Source: Vulcanimicrobiota bacterium
GTDB lineage: Bacteria > Vulcanimicrobiota > Vulcanimicrobiia > Vulcanimicrobiales > Vulcanimicrobiaceae
DNA: 64,000 nt
Direction of reading: 5' to 3'
Assembly (NCBI GenBank): GCA_003140215.1
Contig: PLJL01000001.1
Location: forward strand, 267,283-331,282
Part shown: positions 47,125 to 56,600 of the stretch, piece after piece
Layout: the number at the start of each line of letters is the position of its first letter
Numbering within the stretch: the first letter of the stretch is position 1
Program-made: the position numbers and the translations under genes
Notes under the pieces: generated by a model
What the model saw: the letters and a program-made list of their open reading frames with translations, nothing else
Databases searched by the model: none
Told to the model about the DNA's origin: nothing

Positions 47125-48198
47125 TCACAAGCTGGACCACACGTCGAGCTTGGTCTTGACTTTGACGATGACGGCATCGGTGAACTCCGTCGTCGACGCG
47201 TCTCCGCCCAGGTCACTCGTCGCGATCCCCGCGCGCACCGTTTCGAGCACCGACTCGTACAAGGCGCGCGAGGCGCTGCCGGCGCGCCGGTCGTCGACGA
47301 AGACCAGCAGCGCGGCGACGGCGAGGATCATCGCCATCGGGTTCGCGACGTTCTTCCCGAACAGCCGCGGCGCGGTGCCGTGCGGCGCCTCGGTCATTAC
47401 CACGTCGGGCTTGCCGTCGGGCCTGAACGACATCACGGTCGACTCGGCGCCGGCGATCGAGCCGAACAACTGCATCACCAGATCGGAGAGGCAGTCGCCG
47501 TCGCGGTTGAGCGCCGGGATGACCAGCGCGTCGCCGGCGCTCGAGATCAGCAGCGCGTAGGTCGCGTCGATGAGCTGCGGTTCGTACTCCACGTCGGGAT
47601 AGCGGGCCGCGGCGGCGTCCATCTCTTCTTTGAGCATCCCCTCGTACACCGGGCTGACGGTGAACTTCGGGCCGCCGAAGACTTTTGCGCTCATCCGGCG
47701 CGCGTGCAGGAACGCGTACTCGGCGACGACGCGGCAGGTCGAGCGCTCGATCCGCTCGGTGCGAAACGCGATCTCGTCGTCGCCCTGCTGCTCGCGCCAT
47801 TCTTTGGCGCCGTAGGCGTCCCCGACGGCCATGCGCACGACCGAGATCGGCGCATGGATCCCCGCGATGGGCCGGACGCCGGGGATGCGCCGTCCGGTCC
47901 GCACGATCACCTTCCCGTCGATCGCTCGGCGCAAGAGCGCGTTGGGCGAGCCGACGTCGCCGCTGGTCTCGGGCGTGATCGTCGCAGCCTTCAAACCGAG
48001 CTTGGTCCGCTTCATCGCGGCGGCGGCTTCGAGCACGACGGCGTTGCTCGTCGCGCGGCGCCGCTCGAGCGACAGATCGTAGCGCTCGAGGTCGACGTCG
48101 AAGCCGATGACGTCGGGCGCGAGGACGCGCAACGATTCGACGAGCAGCTCTTGGCCGGTCTGGTCGCCTTCCAGGACGACGATCGAGGGTCTGGACAC
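47125..48198 (-). CDS. NADP-isocitrate-dehydrogenase-like (type II) enzyme, divergent
   Basis: A 357-residue member of the isocitrate/isopropylmalate dehydrogenase family. The start VVLEGDQTGQE matches the GDxxG entry. LKAATITPETSGDVGSPNALLRR aligns with the ATITP...SPNxxIR segment of eukaryote-type NADP-IDH, VVRMAVGDAYGAKEW with the RHAYGDQY substrate-binding region, and ALNRDGDCLSD with the NYDGDxxSD metal site. EAPHGTAPR gives the HGT cofactor loop. It is shorter than IDH1-type enzymes (about 410). The IDH Arg-His pair reads Arg-Met here. Substrate may be isocitrate or a similar beta-hydroxy acid. GTG 48198 is chosen; it is divergent from ftsK by 57 bases. Confidence 0.8.
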   Translation of the reverse strand: MSRPSIVVLEGDQTGQELLVESLRVLAPDVIGFDVDLERYDLSLERRRATSNAVVLEAAAAMKRTKLGLKAATITPETSGDVGSPNALLRRAIDGKVIVRTGRRIPGVRPIAGIHAPISVVRMAVGDAYGAKEWREQQGDDEIAFRTERIERSTCRVVAEYAFLHARRMSAKVFGGPKFTVSPVYEGMLKEEMDAAAARYPDVEYEPQLIDATYALLISSAGDALVIPALNRDGDCLSDLVMQLFGSIAGAESTVMSFRPDGKPDVVMTEAPHGTAPRLFGKNVANPMAMILAVAALLVFVDDRRAGSASRALYESVLETVRAGIATSDLGGDASTTEFTDAVIVKVKTKLDVWSSL

Positions 48199-48255
48199 GG
48201 CCAGCCCGGTTCGCGCAAAGGTGCGCGGCCCCTCGGAACGGGAAGGTCCGGTGTA

Positions 48256-50604
48256 ATGGCTCGCGTCCGACGGAAGACGAGCACGAAGACCCGCTGGAAC
48301 CTCGAGATCGCCGGCATCGCGGCGCTCGGCTTCGCCGTGCTGCTGGGCGTTGCGCTCGTCGCGCCGCCGGCGCGCACCGGCGTCGTCGGCGGCGCGACCG
48401 CGTTCGCGCTGCACGCGCTGTTCGGGAGCGGAGCCGCGTTGTTCGTGATCCTCATCGCGCTGGTGGGCGCCATCGTCTTCCTCGAGATCGACGTCCCCAA
48501 GATGATCGCGACGCTGGGCGGTGCGGCGTGCGCGTACTTCATCGCGCTCGACGTCGGCTTGGCGGCGTCGGGGCGCGACGGCGGAGCGGTCGGCGGGGCG
48601 ATCGTCCGTGGGCTGCACGCGCTCGTCGGCGACGCGGGCGTCTGGATCGTGCTGATCGTCGCGGTGCTCGTGGTGACCGTGGCGATCACCGGCGTGAGCC
48701 TCAAGCGGATCATCGGCTGGTGCGTGACGCGCTTGGCCGCGCTACGCCCGCCGGCATCGCAAGCGGCACCGACATCGGCGGCGCGCCCGACCTCGCTGCG
48801 CGAAGCATTCCATCTGCCCGCGCTGTTGCCGCGCGCAGCGCAGCCCGCCGCCACCGTGCCGGCGATCCCCGCGCCGACCCACACCGTAGTCGAAACCGAG
48901 CCGGCCCGTTTCTACGATCGAGACGCCGACGGCGAGCTCGACGCGGACGACTACTACGACGAGGACGACGACGAATACGACGAGGACGACGACGCGCTCG
49001 ACGAGGACGAGGGCGACGACGACGGCATCGCCGGCGAACCGGAGGACGATGCGCCGGGCGACGTCGACTCCGGGGTGCAGGACGGGCGGGTAACGGTGCT
49101 GCCGGCGGTGCGCGGCGAGTACGAGCCCCCCGCCCCGACGGCGTACGTGCTCCCCGACGTCGCGGCGATCTTCGACGCGCCGCCGGCGCAAAAGCCCGAC
49201 GACGCCAGCCGCGCACACATCCTCGAAGACACCCTGGCGTCGTTCGGAGTCGGCGCGAAGGTCATCCACATCGAGCGCGGGCCGTCGATCACGCGCTACG
49301 AGCTGCGGCCCGAGCGCGGCGTCAAGATCTCGCGCATCGCGTCGCTCACCGACGACCTGGCGCTGGCGCTGGCCGCGACCTCGGTGCGTATCGAGGCGCC
49401 GATCCCGGGCAAATCGGCGGTCGGGATCGAGATCCCCAATGCGATCGTCTCGATCGTCGCGATCCGCGAGATTCTCGAACGGCTCCCCAAAGGCGCCGCG
49501 CCGCTGGCGATCGCGCTGGGCAAAGACATCACCGGCGGCCCGGTCTTCGGCGACTTGGGCAAGATGCCGCACCTGCTCGTCGCCGGAGCGACCGGCGCCG
49601 GCAAGTCGGTGTGCCTCAACTGCATCATCGCATCGCTGCTGGTCACGTCGCGGCCCGACGAGCTCGAGCTGCTCATGATCGACCCCAAGCGCGTCGAGCT
49701 CACCGTCTACAACGGCATCCCGCACCTGCGCAACGAGGTCATCACCGACCCCAGCATGGCCGCCGGCGCCTTGAACAAGATCACCAACGAGATGGATTCG
49801 CGCTACCAGCGCTTCGCCAAGGCGGGCGTGCGCAAGATCGAAGAGTACAACGCGAAGTTTCCGGCCGAGAAGCTGCCCTACATCGTGGTGATCATCGACG
49901 AGCTGGCCGACCTCATGCTCGTCGCGCCGGCCAAAGTCGAGATGCTGGTGATGCGCTTGGCCCAGCTCGCACGCGCGACCGGGATCCACCTCGTCGTCGC
50001 GACGCAGCGCCCGTCGGTCGACGTCATCACCGGGCTCATCAAGGCCAACATCCCATCGCGCATCGCCTTTGCGGTTAGCTCGCAGGTCGATTCGCGCGTG
50101 ATCCTGGACATGAACGGCGCGGAACGCCTGCTCGGGCGCGGCGACATGCTCTATCTGCCGATCGACGCGCCCAAACCGGTGCGGGCGCAAGGCGCGCTCA
50201 TCAGCGGCCACGAGATCGAGAAGCTCGTCGCGTTCTGGAAGCGCCAGGCCAATCCGGCCGAGCTCAAGTCGATGGAGATCACGCCGCTGCGCGACGACGA
50301 CGAACGCAACGCGAACGCCGACCGCCGCACCGACGAGCTGTGGTACGACGCGGCGAAGTTCTTGCTCGACTCGCGCGTCGCCAAGGGCGAGCCCGGGGTC
50401 GGCTCGACCGCGGCACTGCAAGCCCGCTTCTCGATCGGGCACCCGCGCGCGGTGCGGTTGATGCGCCAGCTCGAAGAGTTCGGGATCGTCGGTCCCAACG
50501 AAGGGACCAAGCCGCGCAACGTCATCATCGAATCGCCCACCGATCTCGAACGGCTCGCCGACCGCATCGGCCGGCCCGCGCAGACCGACCTCTTCGCGGG
50601 ATGA
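48256..50604 (+). CDS. ftsK: DNA translocase FtsK
   Basis: A 782-residue FtsK/SpoIIIE translocase that pumps DNA during chromosome segregation at division. Four membrane helices (about 20-155), then a linker with a very acidic stretch (YYDEDDDEYDEDDDALDED, about residues 235-253), then the motor with Walker A GATGAGKSV (about 443), LLMIDPKRVEL and IVVIIDELADLM. The RecA core contains VVATQRPSVDVITG. The C-terminal gamma winged helix has ARFSIGHPRAVRLMRQLEE. ATG 48256 fits; stop overlaps the ATG of the PAP2 gene. Confidence 0.97.
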   Translation: MARVRRKTSTKTRWNLEIAGIAALGFAVLLGVALVAPPARTGVVGGATAFALHALFGSGAALFVILIALVGAIVFLEIDVPKMIATLGGAACAYFIALDVGLAASGRDGGAVGGAIVRGLHALVGDAGVWIVLIVAVLVVTVAITGVSLKRIIGWCVTRLAALRPPASQAAPTSAARPTSLREAFHLPALLPRAAQPAATVPAIPAPTHTVVETEPARFYDRDADGELDADDYYDEDDDEYDEDDDALDEDEGDDDGIAGEPEDDAPGDVDSGVQDGRVTVLPAVRGEYEPPAPTAYVLPDVAAIFDAPPAQKPDDASRAHILEDTLASFGVGAKVIHIERGPSITRYELRPERGVKISRIASLTDDLALALAATSVRIEAPIPGKSAVGIEIPNAIVSIVAIREILERLPKGAAPLAIALGKDITGGPVFGDLGKMPHLLVAGATGAGKSVCLNCIIASLLVTSRPDELELLMIDPKRVELTVYNGIPHLRNEVITDPSMAAGALNKITNEMDSRYQRFAKAGVRKIEEYNAKFPAEKLPYIVVIIDELADLMLVAPAKVEMLVMRLAQLARATGIHLVVATQRPSVDVITGLIKANIPSRIAFAVSSQVDSRVILDMNGAERLLGRGDMLYLPIDAPKPVRAQGALISGHEIEKLVAFWKRQANPAELKSMEITPLRDDDERNANADRRTDELWYDAAKFLLDSRVAKGEPGVGSTAALQARFSIGHPRAVRLMRQLEEFGIVGPNEGTKPRNVIIESPTDLERLADRIGRPAQTDLFAG

Positions 50605-51233
50605 TCGTCCGCTCCGCCGTCGTCGCGCTCGTCGCAGCGGCGCTGTACGTAGCGCTCGGCCGCGCCGTCTCGCATGTTCTGCCGTACGGCATCGACGTGG
50701 CGGGGCGCGCGCTCGCCGGGGAGGCGCCGCATCTGGCGCTGCTGTTCACGCGCTCGTGCCTGTGGTACGTGCTCGTCGCGCTCGGGCTCATCGCCATCTT
50801 CGTGGCGATCCGTTTTCCGGCGTGGCGCGCGCGCGTCGTGTTCGCCATTTCCACGACGCTGATTGCGTGGCAGCTCAGCGACGCTCTCAAGCTCGTCTTC
50901 GGGCGGCCCCGGCCCGAATACTGGAAGCTCATCCACGAGCCGACGTTCGCTTACTCCAGCGGCCACGCGATGTTCGCGCTGCTGGTGTACGGCCTGTGGG
51001 CGTGGTTCGTCTGGAAGAGCGATCTGCCGTACGCGGTGCGCGTCGTCGTCGCGCCGTTGCTCGCGCTCTGGGGCTGCGGCGTGATCTGGTCGCGCCTCGC
51101 GCTAGGCGCGCACTACGCCACGGACCTGGTCGGCGGCCTGTTGCTCGCGACGACGGCGCTCGCGGTCGCGTCCACGGCCACGGCGGCCTGGCCGGGCAGG
51201 CGCGCGGGGGCGCGAGCAGCGAACGTTCCATGA
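50601..51233 (+). CDS. PAP2 family membrane phosphatase
   Basis: A 210-residue polytopic membrane protein with all three PAP2 motifs: KLVFGRPRP, YSSGHAMF and SRLALGAHYATD. It has about five or six helices. Members dephosphorylate lipid phosphates such as undecaprenyl diphosphate, which would fit the adjacent division gene. ATG 50601 overlaps the ftsK stop (ATGA), and its stop is inside the double ATG of the next gene, so the run ftsK-PAP2-secreted protein is translationally coupled. Confidence 0.93.
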   Translation: MIVRSAVVALVAAALYVALGRAVSHVLPYGIDVAGRALAGEAPHLALLFTRSCLWYVLVALGLIAIFVAIRFPAWRARVVFAISTTLIAWQLSDALKLVFGRPRPEYWKLIHEPTFAYSSGHAMFALLVYGLWAWFVWKSDLPYAVRVVVAPLLALWGCGVIWSRLALGAHYATDLVGGLLLATTALAVASTATAAWPGRRAGARAANVP

Positions 51234-51802
51234 TGACAGACGTGCGATTCGCTCTCGCGTGCACGCTGGCGTTCGCCCTGGGTGGCGCGCCTGCCCGCGC
51301 CGCCGAGGCCATCGCCGATCCGATCTGCCCGTCGGCGGTTCCCAGGCTCGTCGCGCTCGAGGACGCCGGCCGGTCCAGCGACGCGAAGAACATGGAGAAG
51401 GCGGCCCACGCGGTCGTGGATGCGTACACGGCGTGTTACAACAACCAGAAGTTCAACGGCCGCGCCAACCCCGCGCTGCAACAAGAATGGATGAACTACG
51501 ACCAGACGCGGATCGGCCAGTACCTTGTCATCGTCGGCCGCACGCAAGCCGCGCAGGGGAAGACCGCCGAAGCGGCTGCGTCGTACAAGGACGCGCAGAG
51601 CCACGTGCTCGATGTGATCGGGTGGGCGCCGATGGCGCAGACGATCCACGGCTCGAGCAGCGGATCGGCGAACTCCGAGCGCACCTCCGACAAGAACCAC
51701 TCCCGGTGGTACGAAACGGCCGTCGCGGTGCGGGACGCGGCGAGCGAGGAGCTCGCGAAGGTCGCGCCCGCCGCACCCGGACAGCCGACGCCCAAGCCGT
51801 AA
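51230..51802 (+). CDS. Secreted protein of unknown function, tandem paralogue A
   Basis: A 190-residue exported protein with a signal peptide (about 1-24, cleavage near ARAAEA). The mature part is helical, with two Cys (ICPSA, TACYNNQ) that could pair. It shares a long signature with the next gene: ICPSA..RL.ALEDA.R, K..EKAA.AVVDAY, ACYN.QKFNGR.NP.LQQEWMNYD.TR. The alternation suggests a TPR-like pair of helices. I do not recognise the family. It is coupled to the PAP2 gene by an overlapping ATGATGA. Confidence 0.75.
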   Translation: MMTDVRFALACTLAFALGGAPARAAEAIADPICPSAVPRLVALEDAGRSSDAKNMEKAAHAVVDAYTACYNNQKFNGRANPALQQEWMNYDQTRIGQYLVIVGRTQAAQGKTAEAAASYKDAQSHVLDVIGWAPMAQTIHGSSSGSANSERTSDKNHSRWYETAVAVRDAASEELAKVAPAAPGQPTPKP

Positions 51803-51817
51803 AGAAGCCGGCGGGTC

Positions 51818-52387
51818 ATGTCGCGGTTCGTAGCGCTCAGCGTCGCGTGCGGCGTGATGATCGCCGGGGTCATCGACCCCGCGCCCGGCGCCGATACCCC
51901 GGCCGACGGGATCTGTCCGTCGGCGACCTCGCGGCTGGGCGCCCTCGAGGACGCGGATCGCACGCACCAGCCCAAAGAGATCGAGAAGGCGGCGCGGGCG
52001 GTCGTCGACGCGTACTTCGCCTGCTACAACGGGCAGAAGTTCAACGGCCGCCTGAACCCGTCGCTGCAACAAGAGTGGATGAACTACGACGAGACGCGCA
52101 TGGCGCAGTACCTCGTCCTGGTCGGCCGCGCGCAGCTGCTGCAAGGCAAGACGTCGGAGTGCGGGGTCACGTGGCATGAAGCGCGCAACCACGCGCTCGA
52201 CGTCATCGAATGGATTCCGTTCGGCCAGACCATCCGCGGCCCCGTGCGAGGTCCAGGCAGCGCCGAGCGAACCACGGACCGCCGCCGCTCGCGCTGGTAC
52301 GACATCGCCCTCGCGGCCCGGGACGCCGCGGACGACGAGCTCGGCCGGCTGCAGTTCGTCGGCCCCGTACCGGAGCGCACGCCGTAA
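51818..52387 (+). CDS. Secreted protein of unknown function, tandem paralogue B
   Basis: A 189-residue exported protein, adjacent to and clearly duplicated from paralogue A: same signal peptide position, same CPSA and ACYNGQKFNGR.NPSLQQEWMNYDETR segments, and the same length. The second half (GKTSECGVTWHEARNHALDVIEWIPFGQTIRG) parallels A with one extra Cys. It lies 15 bases after A and before a strong terminator. Function unknown; retention of both copies suggests each has a job or that they form a pair. Confidence 0.74.
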   Translation: MSRFVALSVACGVMIAGVIDPAPGADTPADGICPSATSRLGALEDADRTHQPKEIEKAARAVVDAYFACYNGQKFNGRLNPSLQQEWMNYDETRMAQYLVLVGRAQLLQGKTSECGVTWHEARNHALDVIEWIPFGQTIRGPVRGPGSAERTTDRRRSRWYDIALAARDAADDELGRLQFVGPVPERTP

Positions 52388-52409
52388 CGCGCACAACCCG
52401 ACAAACCGA

Positions 52410-52440
52410 AAGAGGACGGCCCGAAAGCCGTCCTCTTCTC
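52410..52440. terminator. Intrinsic terminator, likely bidirectional
   Basis: Stem AGAGGACGGC (52411-52420) with GCCGTCCTCT (52427-52436) and loop CCGAAA, followed by TCTCTTGT on the plus strand; the minus strand reading ends CTCTTTCGGTTTGT. It sits between convergent genes (paralogue B and lipoprotein 2). Confidence 0.9.
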
Positions 52441-52469
52441 TTGTCAGGTCAATGGCGTACGGAGCGAAT

Positions 52470-53624
52470 CTACTCCGTAACCGCCGCCGCCGCCGGGTTC
52501 GACATCGTCAGGTCCGCTTGTCCCGTGCACGTCGACGTGACGCCCGAGAACGAGCAGGCAGCGCCCCCATTGTTGATGACGGGCGTCTGCGAGAACGGGC
52601 CGTTGCCGAACTCGACCGCTTCCATCGCGGGGTAGTCGAAGCCGACCGCAATGGTACGCACCGTGTCGCCGGCGGCGATGCTGCGCGCTGCAACCCCGGC
52701 CGTGATCGTCCCGAGGTTGTCCGCCAGGACGAGCGTCTGCGGACCGCCTCCGTGCACGACGAACGTGTAGAACGCGTTGCCGGTGATCGCGCGGACCTCC
52801 ACCATCGTCTCCGTGACGCCGGCCGGAACCGTCAGCGTGATGGTGCCGCCGCCGGCGTGATCAGACGTGAACACCGGCGCCGGCATCACCGGCAACAACA
52901 CCGTCGACGTCATCGTCGTGGTCGACGTGAAGGTCGGTACGGCCTGACTCGCCCCCGGCAGGACGACGGACAATCCATAGCTGCCCGTCGTCGGGGTGAG
53001 CTGGAACGCGGTGAAGCCGGACGACGTCCCGAGGAACGCGGTTCCGAGCGACCCGTCCTTGAAGTTCGGCAGGAGCGGCGGGCCGACATAAAATGCGTTC
53101 CGCGTCGCTCCGTAGTACGGCATCGCGTTCGACCCGGACGCGTTGCCGGTGCCGCCGGCGCCCGTGGCCGGCGTAAGCGCAGCAGAGTAGAACGTCGAGC
53201 TGTTCGCGCCCGCTTGCGTCGAGTTCGAAGCCAGCAAACCGTACGAGAAGACGCCGACCGGTTGACCGAACGTTGTCGCACTCGTCAGCACGGCACCTGC
53301 GAGCTGCTGCGGCGTGGCACTGATTTGGTTGGTGCCCGAGTCGGTGCCGGCGACCGCGGCCGACGCCGTGTTGGTGAAGGGCAGCGTGATCGTCGGCGTA
53401 CTGACGAGCACCGCGGAGAACCCCCCCGTTGGCTGCCGGAACGTCGTGACGACGTTGAGGCCCGGCGTGCCGTTCAAGTTCGCGGTCCCGACCTGGAACT
53501 GCAGCCGGTCTTGCGTGATGTCGGCGACTGTAATCGGCGGTTCGACCGCCGCTTGATTGGAGGTGCAGGCCGGGAGGGCGATGAGCCCCCCCAGCACGGC
53601 GACCCCGAGATATCGTTTGAACAC
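52470..53624 (-). CDS. Lipoprotein paired with TonB receptor, module 2
   Basis: A 384-residue lipoprotein, paralogue of that in module 1. Lipobox LPAC has Cys20 at exactly the same position, followed by TSNQAAVEP. Core phrases are shared (LQFQVGTAN, VTTFRQPTGG, STFYS, GFDYPAMEAVEF) as is the C-terminal PVINNGGAACSFSGVTSTCTGQADL. The start GTG is 15 bases after the TonB receptor stop, whose TAA runs into AAGGGGG, as in module 1. The protein is unrelated to any family I recognise; a 28-base DNA block (53554-53581) is identical to module 1. Confidence 0.82.
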   Translation of the reverse strand: MFKRYLGVAVLGGLIALPACTSNQAAVEPPITVADITQDRLQFQVGTANLNGTPGLNVVTTFRQPTGGFSAVLVSTPTITLPFTNTASAAVAGTDSGTNQISATPQQLAGAVLTSATTFGQPVGVFSYGLLASNSTQAGANSSTFYSAALTPATGAGGTGNASGSNAMPYYGATRNAFYVGPPLLPNFKDGSLGTAFLGTSSGFTAFQLTPTTGSYGLSVVLPGASQAVPTFTSTTTMTSTVLLPVMPAPVFTSDHAGGGTITLTVPAGVTETMVEVRAITGNAFYTFVVHGGGPQTLVLADNLGTITAGVAARSIAAGDTVRTIAVGFDYPAMEAVEFGNGPFSQTPVINNGGAACSFSGVTSTCTGQADLTMSNPAAAAVTE

Positions 53625-53639
53625 GAAGTCGTGGCCCCC

Positions 53640-56600
53640 TTAAAGCGACAGCTGGTAGTAGAGCCGGAACTGCGTCGGCGTGCCCGACGGCGTGAGCAGA
53701 TACGGATACTGCCCGAAGCGCACCGGCCCGAAGTTGAGGTCTCCGAAGTTCGGCCCGAGGCTGGGCGTCTGCGCCACCGCGAGCGAGCCGGACTTGACGC
53801 CGCTGATCCCGGTCGCCAGCGGCTGGTACCGCGTGTTGAGCGCCGGCTCACCGTAGATCTGGTTGAACAGGTTGGTGATCAGCAGACCGAAGGTGTTCCG
53901 CGACCCCGGGCGGTTGTACTCGAAATCGAGGTTCGCCACGTTGATGCGCGGTGCGGTGAGCACGCCGCCCGCCGCGTTCTTCTCCGGCGTTCCGCGCGTC
54001 GCCACGACGTGCGGCGCGAACACGGTGCCCGGATTGACCGGGTCGACGTACTGAACGGCGCCGGTCGTACCGCCCAGACCGGCGGGCGACGTCACGTTGG
54101 TGTTCGGGACGTTGATGTTCACCCCGTTGAGCGTGAACGACGTCAGGAGCCCGGACCCGTACGGGAACCCGTTGTCGAACCCGACGATCGGGTTGATCCG
54201 CCAGCCGCTGCGGGTCTTGTACTGGACCGCCAGCGTCCCGGTGAGCGGCGACAGGAACCCGACGCGGTACACGTTTCCGAGGGCGAGCGACGCGGGCGGG
54301 ATCGTCGGGAAGAAGTCTTCGCGCGACGTCGTCGGCACGACGTTCGAGAACTCGTTGACGTACGTGAGCGACAAGGTTCCGGAAAACCCGTAGTTCGCCG
54401 TCTTCGTGATGTAGAGCTCGGCGCCGGTCGTCCGGTTGATCCCGAGGTTCGACCCGATCGCCGGGTTGAGCTGCGGGGCGCCCGCCGCGTTGAGCAGCGG
54501 CACGCCGTTGAGGAACCGCTGCGACTGCGTGCGTGCGAACACGTCGTAGCCGCGGCGGTAGAACGGCGCAACCTTCATCGAAATGCCTTTGCCGAAGTCG
54601 TGCTGATAGGACGCATCGACGTTGGTGAACGTCGACGGCTTGTCGGGCTGCAGCGGCACGCCGCCAAGTTGGTCTTGGTATTCCCAGTAGAGCTCGTCGG
54701 CATAGTCGCGGCAGATACGGTCACCGGTCACGCCGCACACGTTACGCTTGGCGGCGATGCCGACGAACGGCGCGAAGGCAGAGCGCGGGGTGAGGTTGTC
54801 GATAAGTGCGATCGACGGCAGCTGGACCGAGCGTCCGTAGCTCGTGGTGAAGCTGTCGCGCGGCGAGAACTGGTAGGCGAACGCCAAGCGAGGCTCCGGA
54901 GCGCTGATCCGGTTCAGACCGCCGACATCCTGGAACGTCTCGACGAGCTGGCCGCCGACGACCGAGACCGTTTGCGGCTGGAAGAATCCCGAGGTGTATC
55001 CGCACGCCGCGAGCGTCGCGGCTGACGTCGTCGCGCAAGCCGGGTTGCCCGTGACGAACCCGCCGGCCGTCGTGGACGGATAGTTGAGCTTCGTGCCGTC
55101 CAGGCGCAGGCCCATGTTGATCTTGAACTTGTCCGTCACTTGGAACTGATCGTTGACGTAGACACCGTAGTCGTGGCGCGTCGTGATCGGCGCCTCGTCG
55201 AAGTTCGGGATGCGCGGTACGATGCCGCCCGGGAAGCGTGCGGCGAGGTATCCGTTGCAATTCGCGCACGCGCCGACCGGGAGGAAGTCGAAGATGTTGC
55301 TGAAGAGCGCGCTGCCGAGCAAGCCGAGCCCGGCACTGTTCGCAGTGAACACCGGCTGGAGGAACTCGTAGCGGCCGCCGACGGCCAGCAGGTGCTTCGT
55401 GCCGAGCTGGCGCGTGAAGTCGAGCGCGCCGCCGACGCGGCGCCCGCCCTGCAGTTCGTAGATGTCGCCCGTCGCGCCCAAGGTGAAGTTGGTACCGGAA
55501 TACGGCTGGTCGAACGGAACGACCGAATTCACCTTGTAGAGCTTCGCCGTCACGAACGTCGACGTGTTGAGCGAGTTGCTGTACTGCAGCTTGAACGTGT
55601 CGTTGGGTTGATTCTGGCCGATCGGCGGCCGGTTCAGCAGTTGTCCGATGCCGGTCTGCCCGTATTCGAGCGGCGTGATCGCTTGCGCGGCCGCGTTGAA
55701 CGGGATGCCCAGCCCAGCGAACGCGTTGATCCATTCTTGGTTACCGACGCGGAACGTGTTCTGCGGGAAGTTGTTCCGGGCGTAGAAGTCGATTTGCTGG
55801 TTCTGGTAGAACAGCTGCAGCGACTGCGCGCTGTCGCGACCGAACTTGTAGACGATGTTGCCGACGAGATCGCGTCCCGTCACGAGCGTCGTCGGTTGCG
55901 TCACGCCGAGCACGTTCAGATCGACGCCCCGGCGACCGGGGTCGCGGTTGTCGTTCGAACCGGTGAGGGCCGTGAACATCGAGAGCCGGCCCGTCGGCGT
56001 GGCCCAGCCGTACTCGCCCGCGAACTGGTGGTTGAAGAGCGGGCCGGCGACGTCTTGCTCGAAGCTGCCGAAGGCCGGACGAGCGCCGCGCTTGACGTTC
56101 GCGTTGACTTGTCCCGTGCCGGCGTTACCGACGGTCGCGTCGCCCGCGCCCGGCGTGAGCTGGAAGTTCGAGACGCCGTTGATGCGCAGCGAGTTGACGA
56201 ACTGGCTCGTGAACGCGTCCGTGTAGTCGATGCCTTCGAATTGGAAGCCGATGTCGTTCTCGCGGCCGCCGCGAATGACGATCGACCCGGACCGGTCGAG
56301 CTGTGCGCCCGGCAGCGACAGCAACAGGCTCGCCTCGCTCGTCGCGTGCGGCTTGCCCAGCGCCGTGGTGATCTGGTTCGCATTGATCGAATACGTATCG
56401 ACCGGCTGTTGCGGTTGGAACGCGCTGATCCCCGACGAACGGCTCGTCGTCGAGCCGATCGTCTGCAACTGCGCGGCCAAGGTTTGATTGACGGTGGTCG
56501 TGAGCAGCGGGTTGACCGTGACACCGGTGATCGTGACCGAGTTGAAGCGGCCGGCGGGCTTCATGGTCACGGTATACGTGTCGGGCACGACGCCGACGAC

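Noticed and set aside
48930-49020. GACGAC-rich low-complexity stretch considered a repeat element
   Set aside because: It encodes the acidic linker of FtsK, a known variable region of that protein.
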